Both the position numbers and the translations under genes were made by a program. Below are positions 1-14,362 of a stretch of 64,000 nt of DNA, in pieces (the first letter of the stretch is position 1; every line of letters begins with the position of its first letter). The stretch is taken from contig SMMW01000622.1 of NCBI GenBank assembly GCA_004794655.1, positions 10,978,501-11,042,500 of the forward strand. Direction: 5' to 3'. The notes beneath the pieces were generated by a model. That model was not told the DNA's origin. It worked only from the letters and a program-made list of their open reading frames with translations, and searched no databases. Source of the DNA: Marisa cornuarietis (lineage: Eukaryota; Mollusca; Gastropoda; Architaenioglossa; Ampullariidae).

Positions 1-1713
1 ACCCAGGGAGGAAATGTACTATATGAGTGTTCTTTAAATAATAATATAAAAATCTGAGCGCCTAACCCCTTTCTATTACGGTACCCATGATCATACATTA
101 CAGAGATAGGTAGGCAGGTAAGCATGTAGGCGTGTAGATGATTAGGACGTAAGGCTAGTAGTTAGGTAGCTAGGCGTTCCCTGTCCTTCCCAGTACAGGG
201 TTCGCCATTTTCTTGCTCGCGGTTAAACAGCGATAGTCACGTGGCCTGTTTTTTTTTGCGCGTGACTGAACAAATAACAAGTGAGAGGGTGAGGGGGGAA
301 AACGAACAACGATGCAACAGCTGTGGTTCATTAGCATCCGATATGACCGGCACGTTGTCGTCTCACCTGTCACCGGTGAAATACTCAAAGCTCCGCCGAG
401 GGCCGTGCAAGTCGACGCCAGGTAGATGACGGGGTTGGCTTCGCTAGTCTCTTTTCACCGGAGGCAGTGTGGCAGCATAATTATGCCAGCACAGTCCTGA
501 TCCTGGCACTTACCGTGGCTAATGTGACACGGACAAGTGCTTTGATATCGGCAGGGGAAATCAACTGCTGGAGGAAGTAATTTCCTAATAATCTGTCGGG
601 CTTACCTTGATCTGATCGCAATCACACGTTGTGTAGGATGTCAATGTCCAGTTCAGCACATATAAACGGGATATAAGCATTCGAACTCGTCCTTAGTGTC
701 ACATGGGAGTTCGAGACAATTGGTTCTCACAAGGAAATAAAATTACGGCGGAAAACGGACTTCTTTGAGGAAGTCCACGCCAATCCTGCAACAGCGGAAA
801 CTTCGAGAGCCATTTTAAAACTATCCCCAAAGGTACTGTCACGTGGTTAGACCAGAATACTTTTTCCCTCATAGCTATAGCTTCTTGCTGGTCGCTTGTC
901 TTTTACACCTGTTTGTTACGGGTGATTGATCAAGATGGAAGTCGCTGTACAGTTATGCACCAGCAGTCGAACGGGGAGCAAATTCACAAAATTCCTTTCA
1001 ACGAAAGATAACCTCGCATCTGTTTCAATATGAAGCTATCACGGGTAGGATTTCACACTTAATAAGATACACTCTGCGACCCGGGCACTCAACAAGCACA
1101 AAAGAAAAACAAAAAAATGTAGCAACGAAAGTTTATGGCACCGAGTTCGACAGAGGTCATCATCTGGTGAAAGGGGCAATTCATTCAATGCCGGACTTAA
1201 CTCTTTCATTCTGACAGCTGATTGGAAATGGGAAATGTTTTCGTTTACTCGGAGAGAACAGACATTTCCGCCTAAGTTTCTCTGCTCTGAGACCGCATTT
1301 GCCGCGCTGTGAAAGGCTCCATTTTCTGTTCAGGCCTATCGGTTATAGCCCAATTAGCCTGTGCAGGCAAGCTCGCATCCTGCGAAAGCCATCCAGCTTG
1401 TAATCAGGCTACCTCAGCATCGTGTGATCTGTGCTCGCTGCGAGTAAATACCATGCTTTGTCTGTCTTGTCGGCTGGGAGTCTGCAGCCCCCTGTCAGAG
1501 TGTGCGTTTCCAGCCCCCAAGGTGGAATGGCCACAGCTCGATTACGTTTTAAAACGACCGGAAGTGGAGCTTTACTTGCATGCTGGGATATCATGATCAG
1601 ACTAGAGATCTGGTCGTACTTCGTGACCAGTCGGCACACAAGTTCAAGAGTGACAGGTCGATGCCACTGAAGTCTGTGGGACGATAAGACAGTGTTAAGT
1701 GCGTGCGTGCGTG

Positions 1714-1747
<34 letters not shown>

Positions 1748-3771
1748 AAGATACTTGCAATGAGAGCTTGAAGTTTGAATAAGGTCTTATTGTTGTTAGC
1801 TTTCTTTTAGCTCTCCTCATTGTCTTTCTTAAATTTCAGTTAATACCTTTCACTAACGCTACCACTTTGTATCCACAAAAGAATTGGGTGATCTGTCTAT
1901 CCATCCAAAGATAACTCACGTGCACACTCAGGCACTCAATCCTTCAAATATTTATTTCTGCTGTCGTCTAACGACTGACTTTTATGTGCGTCTCTTGATA
2001 ATGGCGAGAAATTCGGTAAAACATTTTGCTTGCCCAATTTTTGTTTTCTTTTAAAGCGTCTAAAAGTTTTGGCGGACAGTCGAGAAGAAAATGCTCGCCT
2101 TTAATTAGTCACAACTGCCAGAAGCATATTGTTAAATAGAACCCACTGCACATGGTAGCTGCAACTAATGTGAAGCAGTGTTACGTAACACATTAATGAA
2201 GTGACTGTTTTATTCCGAAACGGTGTGGTTTTGTGTGACTAATTCAATCCTTATCCTTTCAGACAGGAGATCTTGCACCCAGATGAATAGTTGCGTGCGT
2301 GTCAAGAGGAAGTTGTGTAAGTAGGTTTATTATAAGCGACAAGAAGTGTGAATTTTGTGTTATGGCTTCTTTTTTGTTGAGAAGGAGAGTGCACTTACAC
2401 TAGTTCTCGTCCTTATAGCTGAGTTTTTTTTGTTTTTGTTTTTTTGAGAGGTTTTGGCTTGAGCTGCTTGTTAACTTCTGGATAATTCAAAAGTTCACTG
2501 CTCAATGGTTCGTAAGGCAACTAAAGGACCGTGCGGTATACTTCACATAACTGCACAACTTGCAAGAACACCTTCTGCGCTCAATTCTTTTGATTCTTCT
2601 TGTTCAAGTTCTTGTTTTTCTTTATTATTTGTTTTATTCTTGTTATTTTTCACCTATGTTACATTGGTCCATGCTCCATGTTCTTAACCCTAACCCTTGG
2701 CGATCTGGGCAAAGTTGCACAGAACGTCGGCCCCCCACAGCTGCTCCTTCAGGTCTTCCACCCACCATATTCTTACAAGAGGAGGAATACACCAGTTCTT
2801 CTCCAAGAATATTGGTTATTATCAGGTAACTGTCAATACATTTGCCCTCAGTGATAGTGTCCTCAGGGTTGGCGTTATCTCCCTTTCAGTCTATAACTCT
2901 CGGAATTGTTGCCTCTTTTTCTGCCGTTTCCAAGTGTCATTCTCGATCGCTCAGATACGTCGATGGCTGAGATAGCTATGATGTGTGGCTGACACCCAGC
3001 CAGGGGCGTAGTGTTCCGTCTTTGTGACGCCGAGTCCGCTTTGTTGTTTGTGGCGCTGTTTCTTTTTCATTAAAACATCACACGCTTGTCTATTGCTTTG
3101 TATCAGCGTGTCTTTCAGCTTGTTGGCTTTCTTTTTTATTTATCTTTATAGAAGTCAGTAGTTATATAAAGTGTCGGCATGAGTACTAAGCACTTCGTGT
3201 CTATGTACTTCGAGATTTTATAAGAAACTAAAATTAGAATATATATATATATATACACACATTAACTGTGGAGATATGTGTGTGAGAGAGAGGTAGGGAG
3301 GTTCTGGCAATCGAGTCTCCTAAAATTGAAAGATCTTCTGTTTAGCCAACTATAACTTGCCTATCTCTTTCCGAATTTGATCAGTACGATATTAACTGAT
3401 AACACATTCTTTTAGTCTACATAATCTGCTTTGCTAAACAAAATGGAGCAGTGGAACGGAAAACATCAGATACACGTGTCTGAGAAAGGATCCATAAAGC
3501 TTGTAACACAAGGTCTTTCGCAATAAAATCTTCACTGGAAATCTCTTCAGCGCAGTTTAATCTACAGAAATGTCTGGAAATCAAGTGCCTCGCGTTGTGG
3601 CTTTGGGAGGCGCTCACACTGATGCACGGACGCTCTGCGCCTTGTCCAGAAATGAAGTAGCACTTCCAGAGTTCAGCCACCCTTTCCTCTTGCTGCTCCC
3701 TCTCCGGAGGACAAGGATTTATGGGATCATCGGAGACAAAAACGAAAAAAGTATTCACTGGCACATGCATA
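1..3771. other. No gene seen
   Basis: Apart from the compound repeat at 1701 and a short AT run at 3239-3256, this stretch holds only short ORFs on both strands with no recognisable domain, and T-rich patches around 2420-2450 and 2600-2660. Confidence 0.6.
1701..1746. repeat. GTGC/GT/GC compound microsatellite
   Basis: GCGT units grade into GT and then GC dinucleotides. A similar GTGC composition is seen at 61541-61577. Confidence 0.9.
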
Positions 3772-3777
3772 CGCGCG

Positions 3778-3824
<47 letters not shown>

Positions 3825-3915
3825 GCGCGCGCAGGCACGCCGATACTCTTAAGCACATATATATTATCCTCATCATGCAACTTATTTTTTAATTTTTCTC
3901 GAAACTTAATAATGT

Positions 3916-4006
<91 letters not shown>
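3772..4006. repeat. Compound microsatellites: (GC)n(AC)n and a long (GT)n
   Basis: A GC/AC run lies at 3772-3824. A nearly pure GT run of about 87 bp lies at 3920-4006. The alternating purine-pyrimidine tracts could form Z-DNA. The ORFs read through them (polyC/V or H/T) are artefacts. Confidence 0.95.
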
Positions 4007-4009
<3 letters not shown>

Positions 4010-4019
4010 TGGTTCTTAA

Positions 4020-4106
4020 AGGTGCAGGTAAACTTTAAGAATTGTGTTTAATCACAATTTGAATGCACCAACCACTGGCGAAGCCAATAAAGGGATGGAT
4101 GGATGA
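4020..4106 (+). mobile_element. Possible short LINE/SINE 3' end with GATG tail
   Basis: Sequence after the GT microsatellite ends CCACTGGCGAAGCCAATAAA and then GGGATGGATGGATGAAC. The gene-tail-like AATAAA plus a tetranucleotide run resembles retroposon 3' ends in molluscan genomes. There is no coding content. Confidence 0.35.
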
Positions 4107-6875
4107 ACTATGTTAATACGTTTATCTTGCTTTATATTTGCATTGCAAAATGTTCGCAATATTTTATTTCACAGAAAACAGCCGAACTTCGAAATACCGT
4201 TGTTGTCTGCTGGCTCGTGCTAATTCTTCATAAATGATTGTTCCAGACGTGAGTGACTGTTAAAGTCATACTCGAAAATCATTTACCTATTTTTTCGGTT
4301 TTTTTCTTACAAGAAACGACGCTATTTGCGAGCAGCGTAAAATGGCGTTGGGGGTGGGTGGGAGGGAACATGAGGTAGTGTCGTGGCGTTTACTGTCAAG
4401 GATTTGTCTGATCCGAGACAAAATATGTAAAAAAAAAAGACCATTTGACTCCGAGTTTTTGGCTATGAAAGACCCAATCAGTTTTCACGTTATGCGAAAA
4501 AGAAACACTGGCGCCAAGTCTGCTACAAAACTGATGGTAAATGACTCCCATGTGTCTTCAAAACTGAAAAGTCTCACTTATCATATATTTTAATTATTCC
4601 ATGGGAGTGTAATTACAAGGTGTCACTGGAAAATTCATACCATGTTAGCTCTTAAATTAAAATCTGATTCCGTTTTGCACATGTGCATATTTAAGGCCTC
4701 CCAAATGAAAAAGAGAACAGTATATTTGCCCGTCTCTAAGGATAGAGTATCCCTTTTTATTTTTCCTTTGCTCACAGCTATCACGCTTGAATTTTGAGTT
4801 AGTAGCAAGGTCTTTAATCGTCCTAGACAGGCAGATATCTTAGGTCTTCTAGACCGATGTGCTCATACAGATTGCACAAGACTTACTAGGCCAGGCTTTG
4901 ATTTTCCTACAGCTACATGCAGATGCCGTTCTCGTTAATGGACGGACAAACTTCTATCATTGTAAAGCCCATTTAGTACAATTTTCCGCTAACGAGTCAA
5001 CAGACACACTTTCCTCTAAAGCGTTCATGTTTATATTCATTTTATTTTTCAAGTTTCAGCTTTAGGTGCTTCCTTGTGTATTCCAAAACATCGGGAATAG
5101 TGTAAAGAGCCCTGTTTTCTGTGCAAAGATGGGTTTGTTTGCATGTTCCTTTTTTTCTTATTTCTATTTTGATATTTGACTATACCGTCGTTTAGACGCA
5201 AATCGGAGTCCAAAACAGTCCAGGAAGTGTTACGACACAGAAAACAGACACAAAGTGTCTGCTGAGGTAGTAATAATATTCCAAACTGCCTGTCTCTCAA
5301 GTTATATCCCCTAGCCGTGATGTCTGCTCTCGCCAATCCACTGCGTGCACTCTACACTCTACACTCTATATCAAATTGCATGCGCTCTGCACAGAGCGGA
5401 TTCCAAGGTAAATTATATTCCGTCTTCTTGACAGATGAACATGGCTACCTCTGCAGCCTCCTTTCTTCCTCCTCTTCCCCAACTGTACTTTAACATTGCG
5501 CTGTGAACATTGTGCACGAACAGGCAGCTTTTACAAGGATTTTTCCAGACAAAAAAGAAAGGTTCGCACGCCTCTTTTTCATTTAGTTGAAACAGAAGCA
5601 ATGAAGGTGCTTGTTGTGATGGTGGTGGTGTGGTGGTGGTGTGTGTTGTGATACTTGAGAGATTGTACGGAAGCTGTGATGTGAGAGAAAGGGAGGAATG
5701 AGGTGACGTGGTCAGAGCACGTGCGAGGGTATTACACACGTAACGCAAGCAGGAAGCAATGGTCACCTGGGGTACCCACTGCAAAGAGGCCCTACGACTG
5801 GTGGCTCAGCAAAACAGTGTAAATACGGAATATTCAGAGGGTGCAATCAAAGTCTTACCATAGATTTTTTCTTATCTCGTCGCTAAGGAATGGTCTAAAC
5901 CGCCTTTTCATTTTTTGAGAATAGATCAAACAGAAAATGTCCTTTCAAAATAAGAGCGGCAAGGGTTTTACCTTCACAATTATTTGCAACAGTGATGTGC
6001 GCATGTTAGTTGGACAACATATACAGATGGAAGAAAGGTAGTGGGAAACGAGGATGCTGAGGAAAAAAAAACACGGATACATTTTTTACCGTCTTATCTG
6101 CAAGCAGATGATCCCATGAGAAAACACAATACAGTTCTTTTTTTAGTGAAATGTCTCTCGGTTACTATTTTCTGGCTCAGCTTCCTGAGCCCGACCAGCC
6201 GTCAAGCTGCGAGAGAGGAGAGAAGTATCATGATCAAGGTCAGTCAGCATGTCCCCTCCCTCTTCCCCTCCCCCCAGGGATCAAGCTGAGGCCATGCACA
6301 GCTTTGCAGCTGAAAAAAACAAGCTATAAATACTTGGGGGGGGGGTTGCAAAAGAAAATGGGTAAATATCGTTTTTGAACTGTCGATGACCGGACAGCGA
6401 GTGAGAGAAATGACCCGAATGAACGCTCTCTCTTCCGGTCCATTGTCTAACAAAATTTGGTATCAGTTTTCAGTGGTTTTGAACTTAACAAGTCGTTAAT
6501 CCACCCAGGGACTTGATCGTTTGATCGCTTGATCATTTGGTCACTAGGTGTGTTTTGTCCTGTACTCTGACTCGTACGAACATTCACTTCTTGAGTCAGA
6601 CTCTCATGTCCTGCCAAACCAGCTGAGGAGCTTGGGAAAATCATGTAAGAGAGTTCCTAATCATGTAACTAGAAAATCTGCTACAGAGGTTTAAAAAACG
6701 TAAACGAATTTGCATTCCTAAAATAGTTTGTAATAAACCAGACGTGTGAAATCTGATATTTTGTCATATTCATTATGTTATCACATGCTAGCGACACAGA
6801 TTAAAATGCACAGCGTTATGGCACGAATACAGCAGTTTCTTGACATCGAAAATCAAGATAAGATAATGCTTAGAC

Positions 6876-6955
<80 letters not shown>

Positions 6956-9820
6956 GTCGACAAAACACTATGCAGAAGCAGTCTATTAAAAACAACCGAC
7001 AATTTTAACTGGCTGTCTGAAAACCCCTAGCATTTTATGTATATTAAAGACTGTGAACCGTATGTCCAACCATTATTTCTTGTGTAAGCGCGTTAGTACT
7101 AGTAGTTCGTTAGTCAGTCAGACTATCACTCAGTCAGTCCATCAGTGAAGTCTATATATCTTCTTCCTGATTTCGTCATGGTCCTGTTCGGCGTTGTTAC
7201 GGCACATGGAAGACCTCGTGAGATAATAAATCTGCTGCTTGGAACGTGTGCTGAGACAAGTTCCGTTTTATGGTCGTGTGAAACGCCGCTGTCTGTGGCT
7301 GTCGAGGTAACATTTGCCTCTGAGTGTGGGGAGTTTTAGCCCCGTGTGCCATGCGTGCAGTCTATAAGACGGTCGTAAATAAGTGGTGAGTGTGTGTGGT
7401 GTGTCTGTGTGGAGTGTGTGTGAGAGAGAGAGATGAAAAAATAGTGAAAATAAAGGAAAGAGAAAAAAAACAAAGAGAAAATAAAGTGTGTTGACATGTG
7501 TATGGGAGAGAAAAAAGAGAAATAAATAAAGAGAGAGAGAGTGGATATAGAAAACCTGCAGCTGCTCGCGTCTTTGACGTTTTCTCGATGTTGTCTGTCT
7601 TGAAGACTGTAATGACTTAGCTCTCAATAAGAAGCGGGGAGAGTTGGGATGTTTGGCAGGGTAACCCTAGACAGCGGGGTGCTGGCTTGAGGTGAAGTGG
7701 CACTGAGGCAAGAAAGTATTTCATTTTCTCCATCACAAGTCGTCCTCGCAAACCAAACCATTAACACAAAAAATGTTTGTTTGTTTTTTTTTAAAAAAAT
7801 ACAGGCGTTTGTGATCTTTGTTGTGAAAGACGCAATTTGTCATTTTTCAACGTGCGTGATAGAGAATCAGTTTAGCCAGTGCCTCGCTGTCAATACAGTC
7901 ATAAAAAGGGAAGTAATTTTGTTTTGAATGATGTTGCCATGACTTGCCACAAAAGGACACAAGACCTCGTGATAAGTCTTGCTAACTAAATGATTGCTCT
8001 GCGGGCAAGGCCGTGTCCCGATGCTGTGAGTTTGTGCTTGGTCCGTTCGTCGACAGCACGCACTCACTGCACCCACTGCACCTCCTGCGAGGCAACTAGG
8101 TGGAGTCACTGTACCAAGGTCCTCTTTCCAGTGACTTCCCCATGCCGCAAACACAGGAACTCTTTCCCTCGAGCAACATGACAGAAAATGAAGTCAATGC
8201 GGGCGAGGCCTTCTCGATGCAGATTTTAATTTTCCAGTTTTAGGAAATTTTGAAACCAGGGTTACGACTGCAAACACCAGTACGTTCGGTATTTATGTCC
8301 GTTCTCTGCGTGTTCAGAAGACTGGGTTGACATGCTTTCTTCCGTCCACAGAAATCAAAGACAGAATCGATGGGGTGAAAGAAGGGTGATGGGAAAGAGA
8401 CGTCTGCTTTCGTGCCTTTTAGTTTATTTTTTTTTCTTATGCTGGGGTTTCTTTTCAAGAAGCTGTGTTCTTATGGGGGATGGGTTTTGAGGAGGGGAGG
8501 GAGGAGAAAGGTTTCTTGCTGTTTTCCTGTTTAATCCTAAGGTTTCTAGCTGTTGATTCTGTTTGTTGTGTTTTTCAGCTGAGGAGCTAATGTTTTTTTT
8601 CCCTCCCCTGTTTTTATTTATAGCCTGATACCTGCTTGCCTGCCACCTTTCGCTAACCCCTGACATATCAGAGATCGCATTTTTTTCTTGTTTTCTTATT
8701 TCCTTCTAAGAAAAAATTAGGTTTTATTACGTCTACTGCTTCTCTAAAACTTCTGGAGTTTTCCGATGTCTGGTGATATTCTGAAAAAAAAATCCAGCTT
8801 GAAAATGGAATGAGATATTAAAGCCGTCTTTTGTCATGGGGCATGTCTGAGGGTCCATATCCACACATCTTGCTATCTTACCTTCTCTTATCATCTACAG
8901 TCAGATATCCATTCCCCAGTTTGGCCTACTGGGAAAAGTAGGTTGCGTTACACGGGTATTGAACTGGGCAATGTGCACGGCTTCGAGTTCGGGAGTCTAT
9001 AACAGTATAACTCAAGGCATTGCTGGCACACTTTATAATTCAGCGTAAGTGTCACAAACCTGTTGTCTATTTTTTTTTTTAATTTATGTTGTTTGAATGA
9101 GAACGGAAAACGTGGGCGGATGATGAGTGTTTTGTGCGGGTGTGTGCGTGGGTGCGAGCTTGGCTGTGACGGCCGCTTTTTCTTTTGTGTAACGGCGTCA
9201 TTGAGGAGCTCCACTGGTATAAATGTTGAAGAATACGACTGAGGGAAAATGAGTATTTGCTGCTTTCTTTGTTTCGGGGGAAAAGCCTGGAGCCAATTGC
9301 ACAACACATTTCTAAATTTTAAACACTTTTAGGCCTTAACTCTATTTAGATAATTATTTTAAAGTACACACCACAATTTAAGAATTTTTAAAACTAAAAC
9401 TGCTTTATATAAGATAAAGTTGTTTAAGACTGACTTTCTGTCCTGTCAGTACAATGTTTTGTATGTTTTTCTGCAAAGAATCAAAATGGCTTAGAAGAGA
9501 TTTTACCTCTTTAGAACAGTTTTAAGGTTTAGAAACGTGTTATGCAACTAGCCCCAGAGGCCATTTACTCCAGTCATGGGTTTTAAGTCCTGACCTGACT
9601 GATAAATCGTGTATATTATTCACGTGAAACCTGAAAAAGTGAGTCTGCCTCGGTTTTGAATTCTGAATTTTTTATGTAAATTTATGATTTGTATTTTTAA
9701 TTAGGTTATTAAAATAATTGTTATATTTTTAAAGGGGTGTACTTTTCTGTGCAGGTGTAGCGTACAAGGGGGTGCGGCAGTAGGGTGGTATAATGTATAT
9801 TAAGTTCGACACACACGGTG
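4107..9820. other. No gene seen
   Basis: Intergenic-type DNA with the 6877 microsatellite, GT and GA patches at 7380-7430, an A/G-rich stretch at 7430-7545 and AT-rich DNA at 9300-9720. No domain or splice-supported ORF. Confidence 0.6.
6877..6954. repeat. (GT)n microsatellite
   Basis: An uninterrupted GT run of about 78 bp. Confidence 0.95.
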
Positions 9821-9821
9821 T

Positions 9822-10024
9822 GCTATGGTATGTCACTGCCACACAGGAAATCACGAGAAATTGAGTCTCGGTTTTTACTATGTTTCACGTGCGATCTGAG
9901 CAGAGCTCACCGTCTGTCCAGGTGGTTAGGGTGTCTTTTTTGTCGCTGTCACGCAAGGATCACGAGAAATTTGAAGTTTCAGTTTATTTAGTATTTTATG
10001 TGCGGTGCGGGCTGAGCTCACCTT
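9822..10024 (+). repeat. Diverged direct duplication of about 110 bp
   Basis: Two adjacent stretches share TCAC/ATCACGAGAAAT, a T-rich block, then CACGTGCGATCTGAGCAGAG with its counterpart TGTGCGGTGCGGGCTGAG, and GCTCACC. The copies start near 9831 and 9944. This may be the repeated 5' region of a retroelement; an open frame (9880-10236) crosses it with no recognisable product. Confidence 0.5.
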
Positions 10025-11599
10025 TTGGCGACGTAAACAAGGGTGGGTATATTAGACCCGACCATAGCAAGTGGGATAATATTCGATATTGGTTAAACTC
10101 GATATTCCAGCAATCTTGGTGTGTTGCTGCTAGCTGTGTGCTGTCACTGACGGGTGTTCAGTCTTCATTAAGGCCTACCAGTCGTCATAGTGTATGTCGA
10201 CGTGAGGCGCTAGAGAGAGCGCTGTTTAGTGACTAGAGTTGTCATAGTACTTACTGGTATTCAAGACGAGGGCTGTGGTTCTACTACCAGTACAGTACAG
10301 GAAGAATATTGCTGAATTTGGAGGTAGGCGTCTGAGAAATTTCCTGACGTAGACTGAGGGACTACGCCGAGAGCAAGGAAGGCTGTGGGAAACTACGGGT
10401 TTTGACGGCTGGAGCTGACGTATAGACGGCCTGTGGTTCGGCAAAGACGAGTGAAAGGGTGTCCACGTATCTCCAAGGTGGGGAGGATCATCCGATACAA
10501 CGAAGCTGAATGACTGACTTGCGTGGTGCGATATCTACAGACGATATCCGTACATCCCGGAGGACCATTGACGTGAGTCAGAGGCATGGGCTTCCGATGA
10601 TTTTACACCAAGACGAACATCCCAAACGAAGTAAGACCTTTCTTAAGGTAGAGTGAATCACCGGGTGACCTTCTTATAAACCTCCTACGGGAGGAATTGT
10701 TAAAAATTAAAAATAATAAGAACTTTAAGAAGGTTAAGTGGAGGACTCTGTGTTTGGACCTCAAGTTTAGAGTTGGGTAGAATTTAAGCACGCGCTGGAG
10801 TACTGAGCGTTTTTAACCTTCCACGGGCGGTGTTAGGGCCTAGGGTGTGCTACCCATTCTGACTCTGTTATTAGATTAACGTATTTATACGTATGTGCTG
10901 AGTGCACCGAATTCAAGGACATTTGTTCATTTTGTATACCTGTTACATTTCATTATGTCCTTTACGTGCTGCGTGTTAATATATTCGAGTGAGGTACTTT
11001 CCTGCTAAGCCTAGCAGTGATTGTTATGATGTAATGATAATTATCATATCATATTACCCTAACTACTTGTTGTAAAAAGACTGATTTTCTACCTTGTTTA
11101 GAGAGGTATTTTGTGTATTCTTTGTGTAATTAACTTGTGACATTGAGTTTAATAACTGTTTGTCTCGCGGTTTTGGTATCACTTGGAAATATCAAGGCGT
11201 TGAAAATATAACCCTGTTTTTAGGGGAGTTTAAATTAAGGCTTACAGACTTCCAGTAGCTTTACGTTTTCTGTATATTCTTCCTTTAAATCAGTTATTTC
11301 GCTGTCCATATCTCTTTGACCTCAGACATATAGGGTTTAGAAACATCTTAGATTTAGATTAGGTATAATGAATCTTAAGTGTCATAAATGTAGGTACTTT
11401 CAATAACAGTTCTCTTTGCAATGTCATTTTTTGTTACTGCGATGAGACTTTACTTTGTACTTGTTTGTCTTTGGTATACTGATTTGAGAGAGTATATTCC
11501 ACTCAAGTTCTAGAAATTTCCGTCTCACTTTAGATTTTCTGTACATATGGCTGATAATAATCCAGGCAAAACACGTCACATTGCCATTTACCTCCTACA
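10025..11599. other. No gene seen; possible retroelement body
   Basis: Moderately GC-rich to about 10870, then AT-rich up to the LINE-like 3' end. It may be the untranslated part of that element. A palindrome TCCTACGGGAGGA lies at 10681-10695. Confidence 0.4.
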
Positions 11600-11762
11600 A
11601 AGCATTAGAACGGAGAAATGATGATTTGACTCATTAGTCTTTATTGGTATGATTTTGAATATATATATAACCCACTAAATTTTTGTTTAAATGCAATGTG
11701 ATTTTACCCTCTGGTATAGGCCGATGGCCTAATCAATAAAAATGTTCGTTCGTTCGTTCGTC
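11600..11762 (+). mobile_element. Probable non-LTR retrotransposon 3' end
   Basis: The stretch ends GGCCGATGGCCTAATCAATA, then AAAATG and a GTTC tetranucleotide run (11745-11762). A tail made of a short tandem repeat instead of poly(A) is typical of I/CR1-like LINE 3' ends. The low-complexity AT-rich kilobase before it may be its 3' UTR. No coding part is recognisable. Confidence 0.5.
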
Positions 11763-14155
11763 GTTTTTTTTCTCTCTCTCTCTCTCATGCACAAATGGTC
11801 AAGTTTGTGTATCCTAACCACACAAGTAGAAAGTAGAAAAAAATGAATGGACTTGTTTGGGTGCTATCTTGCATTCCTATTGGCGACTTCCAGTTATGCT
11901 TTTTTACCCGAAATGCTACTGGCAAGCGGTTATAGCTGACTGCTCTGTCTTAAGAAAATCTTCAAGAGTTGTCCCGCGGAATTATGTTTACGCGAGTTTT
12001 GCGTTTATGGCAACAACCGAGGTTGTCCGATGGCGGTGCGAGTGGCTGCAGTGGGTCACAGTCTTTGAAAGCTCTCCAATTGATTGTGTTTGCTCGAGGT
12101 TTCTGTTTATGGCAATAGCCGACAATCTCTTGGATGACCGTATCCAATCTTGTCTTCCAAAACTGCTGGAGTAGTTGTGGTTATATAGCCTTTTGCGTAT
12201 TCTATGCTTGAATGCGATGCTGTCTGCAGGTCTTCCTCTTTGAACCATCTTCCTGCATTGCACCGAAGAACCCTGACTATTTAATTTTACTGTATTTCAT
12301 TTCAGCTATAACAGTTGTTCGCAGTCAGCAATTAAAATCTTGATTTTTCTCTGACCCCTAGCTGCCTAAAATATCGATGAGTGCAGGATCCAAAGCTCGC
12401 ATAATACAAGCAACAATAGAAAAAAAAATCTCTTTCCATTCGCCCACAATAATCCGCTTATTCCTTCCTCTCCCTCTCAGCACACCTACGAAAACAAATG
12501 AAAAGACAAACACAAACTTTCTACGGGTAAATGTTGAAATTCTAAATGCGACCTTTGAGGCAGGGCATTAAAAATGTGTTAGACGTCTGGCCTATAAGAG
12601 CACTGCCGATCAAATTTCTTCTGAACTACATCATATAATTACAGAGCAATAGAAAAAAGGGGGAAAAAACTAATAGTTGTTGGAACTGCAATGTATGAGT
12701 CAGATTTAAATTTGGTGGCAGGCTTATATCTCTTATTTTATTTATTTCCTTATGTTTAACATTTCTTCTGATTTTCTAGTGGTTTCGAAAATCTTAGTCT
12801 CTCCAGCTCGTCCTACTGCACCCCACTTGACTGTCCGCCTCCCATCTGGAAGGCCATGTTGAGATCTGGAGGCTGATATTGTATCGTTTGCACTCTCTTG
12901 GACATGATTCGGCTTTGTGGAATTAACAGCTGCTACTTTGCTTTCGTTTGATGTACTGTCTGAAGATGTGACTGATGTCTGTGATCGGTTACAACACACC
13001 TTTAGAAATAAATCAAATTCTAAATCGTCCGTTTGTTCTAAATCTCAGGTTTCAGAACAATCTCTCATCTCTTTCCACTTTACTCACTCCGTTGGTGACT
13101 GTCTGCCTGGTTATCGACCTCCTGCCTGCCTTTCGATGCACATCGCTGATTGACAACCGAGTGGCTGACTTGCTATCAATTCTCACCCTTTTGCCTCACC
13201 ATTTGGCGCAGATTCTAAATTCTGCTTTTAGTCGTATCACTATTATAACTTTATTTTACTCTAGTTTCTAGTAGTGTTTAGAGACCAGCGTGTTGTCTAG
13301 TCTTTTCGCTTTTGTTTAATTTTAGACCAACTTCTAAAGGAACAGTCCCAGTATTTTAAAGTAAGGTCTTCAAGTACGAGGGAACTGCTACCCATGCTGT
13401 TATGGTCAGACAGCCCCTCTCCCACAAACCAGATCTGACGAAAATCTTAATTTTGGGCCATTTTGAGATATTAGCATATTATGAATACAGCATGTCCTTT
13501 ATCCACCCTCAATGGGATTTTTCATAAAAGCATCTAGAAAAATGTAAATCGTCAATAAACATAATCACCTAATTCTGCTTGTTTTGTTCAGAATTCGTAA
13601 AAATAGGGAATGTTTGGTGCATAGTATCTCAGTCGGGCTTTTGAAAAACTGGGTCAACCTGTATATTAGTAGAAAGAGTATTCAGTCAACTTTCAAACAA
13701 CATGGTCAGGGCCCGTGGAGATTTCCAAGAGCCGATTCCCGCTCTTTTCTACGCAAAGACACAGAAACAAAACTTCATTATACGGGCGATTCGCTCACAC
13801 GCTTTGCATAAAATTCAATCAAAAACAAAATTTATCACTACCTGCTTTGGCCAGCATACAGGTCACACGAACGTGCTTAGGAAATTCTCCTGTATATAGC
13901 ATGTCTCCTTAATCTTGTGTGTAGTATTTCTCCGTAATCATGTCAGTATGTTTCTTTAGCTTGCCTTTATTTTATTCCAGCATCCACAGCTCTTCATATC
14001 TTTGTCTCGTCCTCAAAAAATAGTTCGTTCCTTGATCCTCGAAGCCTGTGTGATCTAGCTGCCCACTGTGTCTCTTCCACTTGTTCATTATATTTTTCCC
14101 ACACGTTTCTGTTCTAAATCAGAACGGGAGACAGGGTTCTAATTTTCAAAGTTAA

Positions 14156-14362
14156 ATGTTCTTCAAGTACATCGTGAACGAACACTTGCTGATGCTTAAG
14201 TACGAAGAAGCTGAGGCCCTGATAAGTAAGAAGAGCCATGCTAAAATCAAGTCGCAGTACACGGGGCGATTTTACACTGCATGCAACAGTCAGGAAGCGG
14301 TCAAGGATTATATTCTTAAAGTGCATACTAGCGAAAAGCAGTTTGATGGTTTCAGGTTTTAA
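14156..14362 (+). other. Unassigned 68-codon ORF with coding-like composition
   Basis: The ORF encodes MFFKYIVNEHLLMLKYEEAE and a Lys/Tyr-rich remainder ending KQFDGFRF. It is helix-like with no repeats, and an in-frame TAA directly precedes the ATG. An antisense ORF overlaps it. There is no recognisable domain and no clear splice context. Confidence 0.15.

Noticed and set aside
3570..4019. 149-codon ORF with His/Thr and Cys/Val runs
   Set aside because: Over half of it is CA/GT microsatellite; no domain outside.
12742..12999. Minus-strand Ser/Thr-rich ORF suggestive of a retroelement ORF1 linker
   Set aside because: No zinc knuckle or other landmark, and a plus-strand ORF overlaps; too weak to call.
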